A stretch of 64,000 nucleotides of DNA from UTCFX2 sp963827155 (GTDB lineage Bacteria > Chloroflexota > Anaerolineae > Anaerolineales > UBA4823): NCBI GenBank assembly GCA_963827155.1, contig CAWGZV010000002.1, positions 2,666,001-2,730,000 of the forward strand, read 5' to 3'. Each line of letters begins with the position of its first letter. Position 1 is the first letter of the stretch. Positions 52,837-60,497 of the stretch are shown here, one piece after another. The translations under genes were made by a program, and so were the position numbers. Under the pieces are notes generated by a model. The model saw only the letters and a list, made by a program, of their open reading frames with translations. It had not been told where the DNA came from and did no database searches.

Positions 52837-54285
52837 CTAACTACAGTTACATTTTTTCTGCGCTGAAAGGGTCAGGCTATACAGCTTGACTCCTTTGCTG
52901 ATCTCTACCGCCTGACTGCGTCTAACCTGGACGATTTCAAAGCCTGCCTGGCGGACAAGATCGAGGTACTCGGTTTCTGGCAGGGCACCGAAGACACAAG
53001 AGCCCCAGTTATCCGGCTCTTCCCGGAAATCTGAAGGGAATGATCCATCGGTGACCATGTCGCTGATCTCCAGCCGCCCGCCGCACCTTAATGCCCGGGC
53101 TGCTTCATTAAAAACTATTCCTTTATCTTCGGTCAGATTGATCACGCAGTTCGAGATGATGACATCAACGGAAGCCAACTCAACCGGAAGCCCCTCTGCC
53201 TGCCCCTGACGGAACTCAACATTGGCGATGCCGCTCTTGATGGCGCTCTGACGGGCACGCTCGAGCATTTCCGGAGTCATATCCACGCCGATCACCTTGC
53301 CGGTGGTCCCAACCTTTTTCGCGGCCAGGAATGCGTCTAATCCACCGCCGCTGCCAACGTCCAGGACGGTCTCACCAGTTTTTAGATTGGCAATTGCGAC
53401 CGGGTTTCCACAGCCCAACGCAAAATCCGCAGCTTCGGCAGGCACAGCGAGACGATCATCAATTGTATAGCCTTTTTCAAAAACATCGACACTCGATGCC
53501 AGGTCATCCAGGGAGATCAGATCACCCGTCCCGCAGCAGCTGCTTTCCGAAGCTGAATTCGATGAACAGCATCCCGTCCCTCCGACAGCAAGCCCGGCGT
53601 AATGCTCCTGGACCGCCTGGCGAGCGCCGCTTACGCGGCGTGTCCCTGAGGCAACGAAAACGCCGATTTTCGCTTCATGAATGGATTGGGGGTCTTGATC
53701 AACACCCTCCGAAGCCGCGCAGCAGTCCTCACCGGTGCTGTCGATAATCACATTAACAAGGCCAGCCTGGCGATACCAATCTCGAAGCTGCATGCGCTGA
53801 AATCCCAACCAGACGTCTGCCATTTCTGCCTTCATCCATTCGTTGGTATGAGCATCCATATCGGTGATTACCAGCCTGCCGCCCGGACGCAAGAGGCGGA
53901 TCATTTCCTGGATCGCCGCCAGAGGATCGCTGGTGTGGTGAAGGTACATGTTGGCAAAGACGGCGTCCAGGCTGGAGTCTGGAATCGGCAGGGTTAAACC
54001 GTCCGCCAGGTGGAAGGTCAGGTTATCGAACGATGCCAGATTTCGGCGGGCAACATCCAGCATTTCAGTCGAGCTATCAATCACATGGACTTCACGCACC
54101 AAGTCGGTCAAACCAGCGGTCATGAAGCCCGTTCCCGCGCCGATATCGGCAACGATCATTTCCGGACGCAGGTAAGCTTTGGCGATCGCAGCCTTGCGAA
54201 CCGCCTCGGTGAAATAAGCGGAGCGCATCTCATCCCATTTCGAGGCGACCGCATCAAAATAGCTAGAGGATTCAATTGCGGACAT
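52837..54285 (-). CDS. arsM: Arsenite methyltransferase fused to an N-terminal second methyltransferase domain
   Basis: 482 residues. Residues 1-215 form a class I SAM methyltransferase (DIGAGTG at 47-53, ADGLTLPIPDSSLDAVFANMYLHH). Residues 222-482 are ArsM: Cys-rich entry GCCSSNSASESSCCG (239-251), SAM motif DVGSGGG (309-315), SNCVINL with Cys380 and WGSCVFGAL with Cys430, equivalent to the As(III)-binding cysteines of characterised ArsM, plus Cys292 in ALGCGNP. The ArsM half is complete. The partner domain has its own Cys pair (188-189), and its substrate is unknown. A copy of the ArsR operator (54312-54327) lies just upstream. Confidence 0.88.
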   Translation of the reverse strand: MSAIESSSYFDAVASKWDEMRSAYFTEAVRKAAIAKAYLRPEMIVADIGAGTGFMTAGLTDLVREVHVIDSSTEMLDVARRNLASFDNLTFHLADGLTLPIPDSSLDAVFANMYLHHTSDPLAAIQEMIRLLRPGGRLVITDMDAHTNEWMKAEMADVWLGFQRMQLRDWYRQAGLVNVIIDSTGEDCCAASEGVDQDPQSIHEAKIGVFVASGTRRVSGARQAVQEHYAGLAVGGTGCCSSNSASESSCCGTGDLISLDDLASSVDVFEKGYTIDDRLAVPAEAADFALGCGNPVAIANLKTGETVLDVGSGGGLDAFLAAKKVGTTGKVIGVDMTPEMLERARQSAIKSGIANVEFRQGQAEGLPVELASVDVIISNCVINLTEDKGIVFNEAARALRCGGRLEISDMVTDGSFPSDFREEPDNWGSCVFGALPETEYLDLVRQAGFEIVQVRRSQAVEISKGVKLYSLTLSAQKKCNCS

Positions 54286-54311
54286 TTTGGAGTCTCCTTA
54301 AGACCAAATTC

Positions 54312-54327
54312 ATCGTAAATATACGAT
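54312..54327. promoter_or_regulatory. ArsR operator before arsM
   Basis: ATCGTA-AATA-TACGAT is a perfect inverted repeat with a four-base spacer, 27 bases upstream of the arsM ATG. The same half-sites occur twice upstream of arsR (54704-54719 and 54723-54738), so all three are probably bound by that ArsR. Confidence 0.78.
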
Positions 54328-54361
54328 ATAAATATTAAAAATATTAGCGCCGTTTTCCGGA

Positions 54362-54691
54362 TTATTCCAGCCATTCAACGGTGCAGCAGCCAGGCAGCCA
54401 GCTTTCGATTTGGTCCTTCAGCCAGCGGATATTTTCCACATCCAGGCAGTAGCAAGTCGCAGGACCATCGATCTCACCGCGGATCAAACCGGATTCCTTA
54501 AGCACTTTCAAGTGCTGGCTAACCGTCGATTGGGCTAGCGTGGTGGTATCGACGATCTCCGCGGTAATGCAGGTCTGGCGTTCGGCGAGCGTCTCGACAA
54601 TCCGGAAGCGGACCGGATTTCCAAGCGCTTTGAGCATCTTCGCCAGGCGAAGTTTTTCTTTGGGAATAGAGGTTGATTTGGCTTGATCCAT
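54362..54691 (-). CDS. arsR: ArsR-family arsenic repressor
   Basis: A 109-residue winged-helix repressor (ALGNPVRFRIVETLAERQTC, LAQSTVSQHLKVLKESGLIRG). It has no ELCVC motif in the recognition-side helix; candidate As(III) ligands are Cys80, Cys82 (C-Y-C) and Cys102-Cys103 near the C-terminus, plus Cys41. This resembles ArsR proteins whose site evolved outside the alpha-3 helix. Two operators sit directly upstream and one before arsM, indicating autorepression and control of arsM. Confidence 0.87.
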   Translation of the reverse strand: MDQAKSTSIPKEKLRLAKMLKALGNPVRFRIVETLAERQTCITAEIVDTTTLAQSTVSQHLKVLKESGLIRGEIDGPATCYCLDVENIRWLKDQIESWLPGCCTVEWLE

Positions 54692-54703
54692 ATTCGACGC
54701 TTT

Positions 54704-54738
54704 ATCGTATTTTTACGATTATATCGTAATTATACGAT
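54704..54738. promoter_or_regulatory. Tandem ArsR operators before arsR
   Basis: Two perfect inverted repeats ATCGTA-N4-TACGAT at 54704-54719 and 54723-54738, centres 19 bases apart, 13 bases upstream of the arsR ATG. They match the single copy before arsM. Two-turn spacing would allow two dimers to bind side by side. Confidence 0.8.
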
Positions 54739-54943
54739 GATTCGATAAGCTGTCAAGAGTTAACTTTAATTTCGCCCGCAACATCTCAACTTTGGGAGCT
54801 CCACCGAGCCCGATTGGAGTCGAATAGAAGCGACAACTCAAGTGATAGTAAGAACACAGCTCATCCCATAAGTCTCGTCCATCGATGGCTTTTCTTAGAT
54901 TCTCAACCGCCAATCGCCAAGAGGGCCATCCATCAAAATACAA
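54719..54943 (-). CDS. Small hypothetical protein between arsC and arsR
   Basis: A 74-residue open frame beginning with TTG four bases after the arsC stop. I do not recognise it. The composition looks protein-like (YFDGWPSW, LWDELCSYYHLSCRFYSTPIGLGGAPK), yet no ribosome binding site is visible. Its last codons run through one of the arsR operators, which argues that it is a remnant or a chance frame. The 54739-54947 stretch holds nothing else. Confidence 0.3.
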   Translation of the reverse strand: MYFDGWPSWRLAVENLRKAIDGRDLWDELCSYYHLSCRFYSTPIGLGGAPKVEMLRAKLKLTLDSLSNHRIITI

Positions 54944-54947
54944 TTAA

Positions 54948-55349
54948 TCAATTTTGATGGGCCTCCAAGAGAGGGATTAGCTCACGCTCGATATCCTCCC
55001 ACAATTTGCGAAAATCTGCGATTAAGCCAGTTTTTGCCGGATCAGGAAAGCCGTGGTGAACGCGGATCCCTTTACCAAACCAGAGCGGGCATTCCTCCGC
55101 AGCCGAGTCGCAGACGGTGACGACCAGATCGAAGTCGGTATGATGGAATTCATCCACCAACTTCGACCGACCTTGATGATCAATCCCATGCTCTTCCAGC
55201 ACACGAACCGCCATCGGGTGCACAAAACCTGCTGGTTTTGTGCCGGCGCTGAAAGCCTGCCATTCAGAACCCAGGCGAGCGTTGACAATAGCCTCCGCCA
55301 TTTGAGAGCGGCAGGAATTACCAGTACAAAGGAAGAGGACTTGCTTCAT
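54948..55349 (-). CDS. arsC: Arsenate reductase, low-molecular-weight phosphatase type
   Basis: A 133-residue thioredoxin-coupled arsenate reductase. The P-loop CTGNSCRSQMAE holds nucleophile Cys9 and Cys14. DLVVTVCDSAAEECPLW carries the two redox cysteines of the Cys82/Cys89 relay. The length fits the family. It reduces As(V) to As(III) for export by the Acr3 pump encoded just upstream on the same strand (27-base gap). It lies within the arsenic island and is probably transcribed with acr3. Confidence 0.94.
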   Translation of the reverse strand: MKQVLFLCTGNSCRSQMAEAIVNARLGSEWQAFSAGTKPAGFVHPMAVRVLEEHGIDHQGRSKLVDEFHHTDFDLVVTVCDSAAEECPLWFGKGIRVHHGFPDPAKTGLIADFRKLWEDIERELIPLLEAHQN

Positions 55350-55376
55350 TTCGAAATAACTTGAGGAAGAGGGTTA

Positions 55377-56486
55377 TCAACTGGTCTGGAGACTGCCTAC
55401 AGGCGTTTTTAACCCGTAATAACGCCTGCCGAGCCAGAAAGCAACATTCACCAACCCGATCATCACTGGCACTTCAACCAGCGGACCGATCACGGCTGCG
55501 AAAGCCTGACCCGAGTTGATGCCAAAGACCGCCACTGCTACTGCGATCGCAAGCTCGAAGTTGTTGCTGGAAGCCGTAAACGAGAGCGTGATATTCTTGG
55601 GATAATCTGCGCCTGCCGCCCTGCCCATAAAAAAGCTCATGAAGAACATGACCACAAAATAGATGAGCAGTGGGATCGCGATCCGGATCACATCGAGCGG
55701 AATGGTGAGGATCAGCTCGCCCTTCAGGCTGAACATGACCACGATCGTGAACAGCAGCGCGACGAGCGTAATCGGGCTGATCTTTGGGATAAAGACCTTC
55801 TCATACCACTCTTTTCCTTTTCGCCGGATGAGCACAAAGCGGGTGATGAAACCAGCCAGGAATGGGATGCCGAGGTAGACAAAGACGCTTTTGGCAATCT
55901 GTGAAATCGTGATATTGACTACAGCGCCTTCTAATCCAAGACGGGTTGGCAGCACGGTGATGAAAATATAGGCATAGATGCTGTAGAAAAAGACCTGGAA
56001 TAGGCTGTTGAAGGCTACCAGACCGGCGGCATACTCGGTGTCGCCGTGGGCAAGCTCATTCCAGACAATCACCATGGCGATACAGCGCGCCAGCCCGATC
56101 ATGATCAGCCCGATCATATATTCAGGGTAATCATGCAGGAAGATGACCGCCAGGATAAACATCAAGATCGGACCGATCACCCAGTTCTGAAGCAGCGAGA
56201 GGCCGAGGACTTTGCGGTTGCGGAAGACATCGCCGAGCTCTTCATAACGGACCTTGGCAAGCGGCGGGTACATCATCAGGATCAAACCGATCGCAATGGG
56301 GATGTTGGTGGTGCCCACCGATACCGCCTGGTTAATGCTTTGAACGGCTTCAGGGAAAATATAACCAATCCCAACGCCCACCGCCATGGCGAGGAAAATC
56401 CACAATGTCAAGTAGCGATCCAATCTGGATAGTTTCTTGGAAACGCCTGCACGCTGACTGGTTTGGGAAATCGAGGTTTCTGCCAT
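55377..56486 (-). CDS. acr3: Arsenite efflux permease Acr3
   Basis: A 369-residue, ten-TM transporter of the Acr3 (BART superfamily) type, not ArsB. The conserved GLARCIAMVIVWNELAHGD segment contains the essential cysteine, and FTASSNNFELAIAVAVAVFGINSGQAFAAVIGPLVEVPVMIGLV is the second signature. It expels As(OH)3 produced by ArsC. The gene is 28 bases after the thioredoxin-like gene and precedes arsC in the same direction. Confidence 0.95.
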   Translation of the reverse strand: MAETSISQTSQRAGVSKKLSRLDRYLTLWIFLAMAVGVGIGYIFPEAVQSINQAVSVGTTNIPIAIGLILMMYPPLAKVRYEELGDVFRNRKVLGLSLLQNWVIGPILMFILAVIFLHDYPEYMIGLIMIGLARCIAMVIVWNELAHGDTEYAAGLVAFNSLFQVFFYSIYAYIFITVLPTRLGLEGAVVNITISQIAKSVFVYLGIPFLAGFITRFVLIRRKGKEWYEKVFIPKISPITLVALLFTIVVMFSLKGELILTIPLDVIRIAIPLLIYFVVMFFMSFFMGRAAGADYPKNITLSFTASSNNFELAIAVAVAVFGINSGQAFAAVIGPLVEVPVMIGLVNVAFWLGRRYYGLKTPVGSLQTS

Positions 56487-56514
56487 GTCATTCTCCTCAG
56501 GTGTGTTGGTCTGT

Positions 56515-56766
56515 TCAGTTTTTTTCGAGGGCGCTTGTGATCCAGGTGGTTACTTCGCCCGGAGACGGCACCCGCCCCTGGCAGACGATGTGCTCATCGA
56601 TCACTAACCCTGGAGTGGACAGAATGGAATACTTGAGCATCTCGTTATAATCGGTGATTTTTATAACTTCCGCCTGAACGCCAAGATCGGCGATCACTTT
56701 ATGGGTGATCTGCTCCACCCGTTTGCAGTTTTCGCAGCCCGAACCAAGAACTTTAATCGTCAGCAT
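56515..56766 (-). CDS. Small thioredoxin-like redox protein
   Basis: An 83-residue protein of the thioredoxin/glutaredoxin-like 'redox-active disulfide protein 2' family. The active site is G-S-G-C-E-N-C (Cys11, Cys14), and the cis-proline is in STPGLVIDEHIVCQGRVPS. Members often accompany arsenic permeases and DUF318 permeases. It may supply reducing equivalents to ArsC or deliver a bound metalloid, but the partner is not proven. The gene lies between the permease and acr3 genes. Confidence 0.87.
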   Translation of the reverse strand: MLTIKVLGSGCENCKRVEQITHKVIADLGVQAEVIKITDYNEMLKYSILSTPGLVIDEHIVCQGRVPSPGEVTTWITSALEKN

Positions 56767-56837
56767 GGGGTTCTCCTTCGATTCCTTTCGATTTTAATCA
56801 TTTCTCTGTTATGCCAGAAATTCTAGTAAGAATTGCT

Positions 56838-58313
56838 CTAATCTGCAGATGCGGTGCCCGGCGAGAGACTGGTATGGTGGGTGATCCACCACAGCAGGAT
56901 TGCCAGGAGCGCAACCGTTCCACTCAAAATGAGTAAGATCAAGACAAGGCTGACACCATCCACCCAAAAACCGTAAGTCAAGCCGGCGATGGTCGAGAAT
57001 AGTGCGACCCAGGCGACATAGGTCCAGGCTTTCTTTTTGCCGATAATCGCGGCGATGATCAGGATGCTCTGCAAACTAAGCTCGGGATCTGCCATCAGAT
57101 AGGCGAGTAGAGGGCCGCGATGCATCCCCAGGCTGAGAAACATCCTGGCGATCGGGACTTCCACCAGGGTGGGGAAATACATAAAGACACCAAAAAGGAC
57201 ACCTGCCAGGTTGCCCAGCAGCGTGTTTTGCCCTGCGAGGGTTTCGATCCATTCCGGGCGGATGATCGCGCGCATCACACCAACCCCAAAAACTCCGACA
57301 ACCAGCAGTGGAAAGATCATCTTGACGAAACGCCACGATTCCCATAATACGTCGCGCAGCTCATCCTCGGTGAGCCGACTGTGCATCATCCAGCCCAGTG
57401 CGATCAGCCCGATGAGCACAGCCAAGAATTTTCCGGTGATCAAGAGGTCAAGGCTGCCCGGACGAGGCTGTACCCCCAGCGCAGCGAACAGCAGGGTAAC
57501 TCCTACCAAACCTAATGCAATCCAGGTCCAGCGGTTGAAACCCATATGTATCTGTTCAAAGCCTTTCCAAGATGCGATGCCAATAAGAACCAGCAGACCA
57601 ATCAAGACGGCTCCCTGGGCAGTGACGCCCTCCTCCCCCCTGGCTGGATCAAATGGCACGATTCGATAGAGGAATTCCTGAAAGCTTGCTGCTCCGCTGA
57701 TGGGGAGACTGAAATGGACATATGAATTGGTCAGCAGACCTACTTTCAGGGTCCCGGATATCAGAAGCGCAACAAGAGTCAGGAGGAAGGCTAAGGAAGG
57801 ACGGCGCATGCTGGTTTTCCCACCTGAATCAAACATATCGTCTGCAGAGCGATCGTGGGCGATATCAGACCGGCTGAATAGCAGCGCCATGATCAATCCG
57901 ATACTGATCCCGAAGATTAATGACAAGATAAGGCGGGCGAAAGCCAGATCCGGCCCAATCACACCCCCGGTATAGACCAAAGCCAGGATATTTGCGGCTG
58001 GGGCGAAGAACAAGAAGGTAATCGCCGGACCTATTCCTGCTCCTTTTTTATGGATTCCGGCAAAAAGCGGGACGATTGTACAAGAGCAGACTGCCAGCAG
58101 CGATCCAGCGAGAGCGGCGGCTGGGTAAGAGATGATTTTTGGGGCGCTGCGGCCTAAATACCGAGTAATTGATCCCTTTGGAATCAGTGCGGTCATCGCG
58201 CCGGCAATATAAAACGCCGGAACGAGACAAAGCAACACGTGGGCGGCAAGATAAGCGGCAAGATTTCCCAGCCCGCTCTGCAGCAACTTTTCTAAAAATT
58301 GGAAAATTTCCAT
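56838..58313 (-). CDS. ArsP/DUF318-type permease
   Basis: A 491-residue membrane protein with two repeated halves of the permease family that includes ArsP (methylarsenite efflux). The family motif AVCSCTIVPLFAGIHKKGAGIGPAITFLFFAPAANILALVYTG is in the first half and NLAGVLFGVFMYFPTLVEVPIARMFLSLGM in the second. The C-S-C cysteines sit in the membrane. Organoarsenical export is plausible, since the same island encodes ArsM, which makes methylated arsenicals. Its start overlaps the upstream ArsR-type gene by one base. Confidence 0.8.
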   Translation of the reverse strand: MEIFQFLEKLLQSGLGNLAAYLAAHVLLCLVPAFYIAGAMTALIPKGSITRYLGRSAPKIISYPAAALAGSLLAVCSCTIVPLFAGIHKKGAGIGPAITFLFFAPAANILALVYTGGVIGPDLAFARLILSLIFGISIGLIMALLFSRSDIAHDRSADDMFDSGGKTSMRRPSLAFLLTLVALLISGTLKVGLLTNSYVHFSLPISGAASFQEFLYRIVPFDPARGEEGVTAQGAVLIGLLVLIGIASWKGFEQIHMGFNRWTWIALGLVGVTLLFAALGVQPRPGSLDLLITGKFLAVLIGLIALGWMMHSRLTEDELRDVLWESWRFVKMIFPLLVVGVFGVGVMRAIIRPEWIETLAGQNTLLGNLAGVLFGVFMYFPTLVEVPIARMFLSLGMHRGPLLAYLMADPELSLQSILIIAAIIGKKKAWTYVAWVALFSTIAGLTYGFWVDGVSLVLILLILSGTVALLAILLWWITHHTSLSPGTASAD

Positions 58314-58732
58314 TATGCTTCTTTACCGATCAGCCCGCCGGACCCAGACACTGCAACAGGCTGTTCGCCAGGGAGAACAGTGATCACAGCGCATTTTGGA
58401 CACGGGCAGTCGTTAGCTGGATTGTTGACCAGAACCGGCCTCCGCTCAGGGGATTGCTCAGGAGAGAGGAGATCTGAGACGGCATCAATCACATCATAGA
58501 TACCAGGCATAATCACGCGATAGAAGATATTCCAACCATCGCGGCGATCCTGAATAATCCCAGCGCTGCGCAAGACAGTGAGATGCTGCGAAATATAAGA
58601 TTGGCGGTATCCAAGGAATGTTTCGAGGTGGCAGACACACTGTTCCCCATCCCTGAGAATATCCAGAATCTCCAGACGGACTGGATGATTTAGGACTTTC
58701 AACAGCTTTGCGTGTGGAACAAAATCAGGCAT
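58313..58732 (-). CDS. ArsR-family repressor with alpha-3 Cys-x-Cys site
   Basis: 139 residues. The winged-helix core includes GEQCVCHLETFLGYRQSYISQHLTVL. Cys32 and Cys34 lie in the position of the E-L-C-V-C-D-L arsenite site of classical ArsR. The C-terminal tail adds C-P-C-P-K-C, a second possible ligand cluster. It is the first gene of a row with the permease, thioredoxin-like, acr3 and arsC genes, and is distinct from the cysteine layout of the other ArsR in the island. Confidence 0.88.
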   Translation of the reverse strand: MPDFVPHAKLLKVLNHPVRLEILDILRDGEQCVCHLETFLGYRQSYISQHLTVLRSAGIIQDRRDGWNIFYRVIMPGIYDVIDAVSDLLSPEQSPERRPVLVNNPANDCPCPKCAVITVLPGEQPVAVSGSGGLIGKEA

Positions 58733-58807
58733 TAGAACAGCTTTCTAGATAAACATGAATGCTTTCTCATAAGAGGAAGAAACCTCGATTTTAAAAGCCA
58801 CGCTATC

Positions 58808-58827
58808 ATATTCAATCATTCGAATAT
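58808..58827. promoter_or_regulatory. Candidate operator upstream of the alpha-3-type ArsR gene
   Basis: ATATTC (58808-58813) and GAATAT (58822-58827) form an inverted repeat with an eight-base spacer, about 75 bases upstream of the start codon, in the 58733-58937 gap. It differs from the ATCGTA operators, consistent with a separate repressor specificity. Confidence 0.4.
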
Positions 58828-58937
58828 TATTATAAGCCAATGCTCAAGGTTGTCAGGATATCATTCGTCACTATCACGACCTGACAATCTTCCGACAAAG
58901 GGGGATTGCTAGATTATTAGGCTGCGTCTAACACGAA

Positions 58938-59670
58938 TTAAGTTCGGATTCCCAACTTCCCCCTCCAAACGGCTGTCCATTCAGGGAGCGCACGATCCAG
59001 GCGCTTCTTCTTTAAATTCTCTTTCATCACCCAACGAACGTCCTGATCATCGGAATTAAGCCATTTCTCGAGATAACCCACGCCATCATCCGGTGAAGCC
59101 GCAACGACCACGCTCCAGGCGTAACCCAGCGCCTGCCGGAGAACACGAAAGTTTGGATCGGAGCGGTCTGGTGCGGTCAAGAACGAAGTGGTAACCGAAT
59201 CAAAAGAGGACAAGGATCTTGCGGACATGCTCTGGATCTTTAAGCAAATCTGGCTCAGCAAGACCTGCAACGGCTCCGCGCTTCTCCAACCAGCTCCCGG
59301 CGATCCAATCCTCCGAAATCTCCAACAGCCTGTCCATATCTTGCCGCCCCACACACTGGAGCGCCATGGCGACCGCTTCGCGGGTTCGCCAGCGAGGGTC
59401 TGAGGCGTATCTCCGGATTATCGGGATATTCGAAGAATCCCCCTCAGCTGCCAGTCGACCCAGACCCAACACGCCACAAAAGCAGACAAATTCAGCCGGA
59501 TGATTTACCGGAGCGATAAGCGGGTCATAACGCAGGCAGCTTTGGAAGAATGCCGGCGTACCGAGCTCAGCCACGGCGAATGCCAACTCGAGGTTGCCGC
59601 GCGGTCCAGGCAAGCCAGAATGCGAGAGCAGAAAATCTTCCCACCCTTCAATTGGCATTCCGGCAAGCAC
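58938..59670 (-). CDS. HEAT-repeat / DNA-alkylation-repair-like protein, one frameshift
   Basis: About 243 residues of alpha-helical repeats (REAVAMALQ, VRWVMKENLKKKRL). They resemble HEAT/PBS-lyase-like or AlkD-like superhelices, but no catalytic residues can be assigned. Removing one T from the TTTT run (AAAA at 59202-59205 on the plus strand) joins RKILVLFDSVTTSFLTAPDRSDPNF into one protein. The ATG at 59670 lies 13 bases after the exonuclease III stop, so the gene is probably in that operon. If it is AlkD-like, the pairing with an AP endonuclease would suggest base-excision repair; that is inference. Confidence 0.6.
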
Positions 59671-59683
59671 ATGCTGGTAGGAC

Positions 59684-60496
59684 TCAACTCTGGATATTGG
59701 GCGAACCCTCCGTACCCTGACGGGGATCTTCGATGTACAGGCTCACAGGGCAGTGGTCAGAGCCCTGGATATCGTCATGGATAACGACATCCTTGACATG
59801 CTCTAAGAGGTCTTTAGAAATGAGGAAGTAATCCAAGCGCCAACCAATATTGCGGCGGCGGGCATTTAAACGGTAGGTCCACCAGGTATACTGCACTCGA
59901 TCTGGATAAAGGGAGCGATATGGATCAACGAAGTCGTGTTCGAGATAGCGATCAATCCACTGGCGCTCTTCAGGCAGAAAACCGGATGTGCCTTCATTTG
60001 CCTTTGGGTTCTTCAGATCGATCTCGCGATGGGCAGTATTGAAATCGCCGCATAGAATAACCCGCTCGCCCCTGGCATGAAGCGTATCGCAGATTTCGAG
60101 CAGGTGGGAGTAGAAATCCAGCTTGAACGGCACGCGGCTGAGGTCGTGCGCACCGTTAGGAAAGTAAATCCCAAAAAGCAGAAAACCCGGAAAGCGATGC
60201 CAGATCGCCCTGCCTTCAGCGTCATAGATGGGGGCGTCGAGGCCGATATGGGCCTCCTGATGAGGACGGCGTGCGAGAACTGCTACACCGCTGTAGCCCG
60301 CCCGCCCGGCAGGGTGCCAGGTGAGTGAAGGAAAGAGCGCTTCCAGGCGCTTCATCGCATCTTCCGGGATTTGACCAGGCTGCGAGCGCACCTCCTGCAG
60401 GCAGAGCGCATCGGGAGGGTCGTTTTCCAGCCACTCCAGGATGCCTTTGGTCAATGCGGCGCGGAGTCCGTTCACATTCCAGGTGGTGATCCTCAA
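59684..60496 (-). CDS. xth: Exodeoxyribonuclease III / AP endonuclease
   Basis: A 270-residue Mg-dependent phosphodiesterase of the ExoIII family. Motifs are ITTWNVNGLRAA, LCLQEVRSQ (catalytic Glu), GIYFPNG, CGDFNTAHREIDL, TWWTYRLNARRRNIGWRLDYFLIS and SDHCPVSLY (catalytic Asp-His). It incises abasic sites in base-excision repair. The start is TTG at 60496: AAGGAG lies nine bases upstream, and the residues before it are not family-like. It begins one base after the stop of the MprF-like gene. Confidence 0.93.
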   Translation of the reverse strand: MRITTWNVNGLRAALTKGILEWLENDPPDALCLQEVRSQPGQIPEDAMKRLEALFPSLTWHPAGRAGYSGVAVLARRPHQEAHIGLDAPIYDAEGRAIWHRFPGFLLFGIYFPNGAHDLSRVPFKLDFYSHLLEICDTLHARGERVILCGDFNTAHREIDLKNPKANEGTSGFLPEERQWIDRYLEHDFVDPYRSLYPDRVQYTWWTYRLNARRRNIGWRLDYFLISKDLLEHVKDVVIHDDIQGSDHCPVSLYIEDPRQGTEGSPNIQS

Positions 60497-60497
60497 C

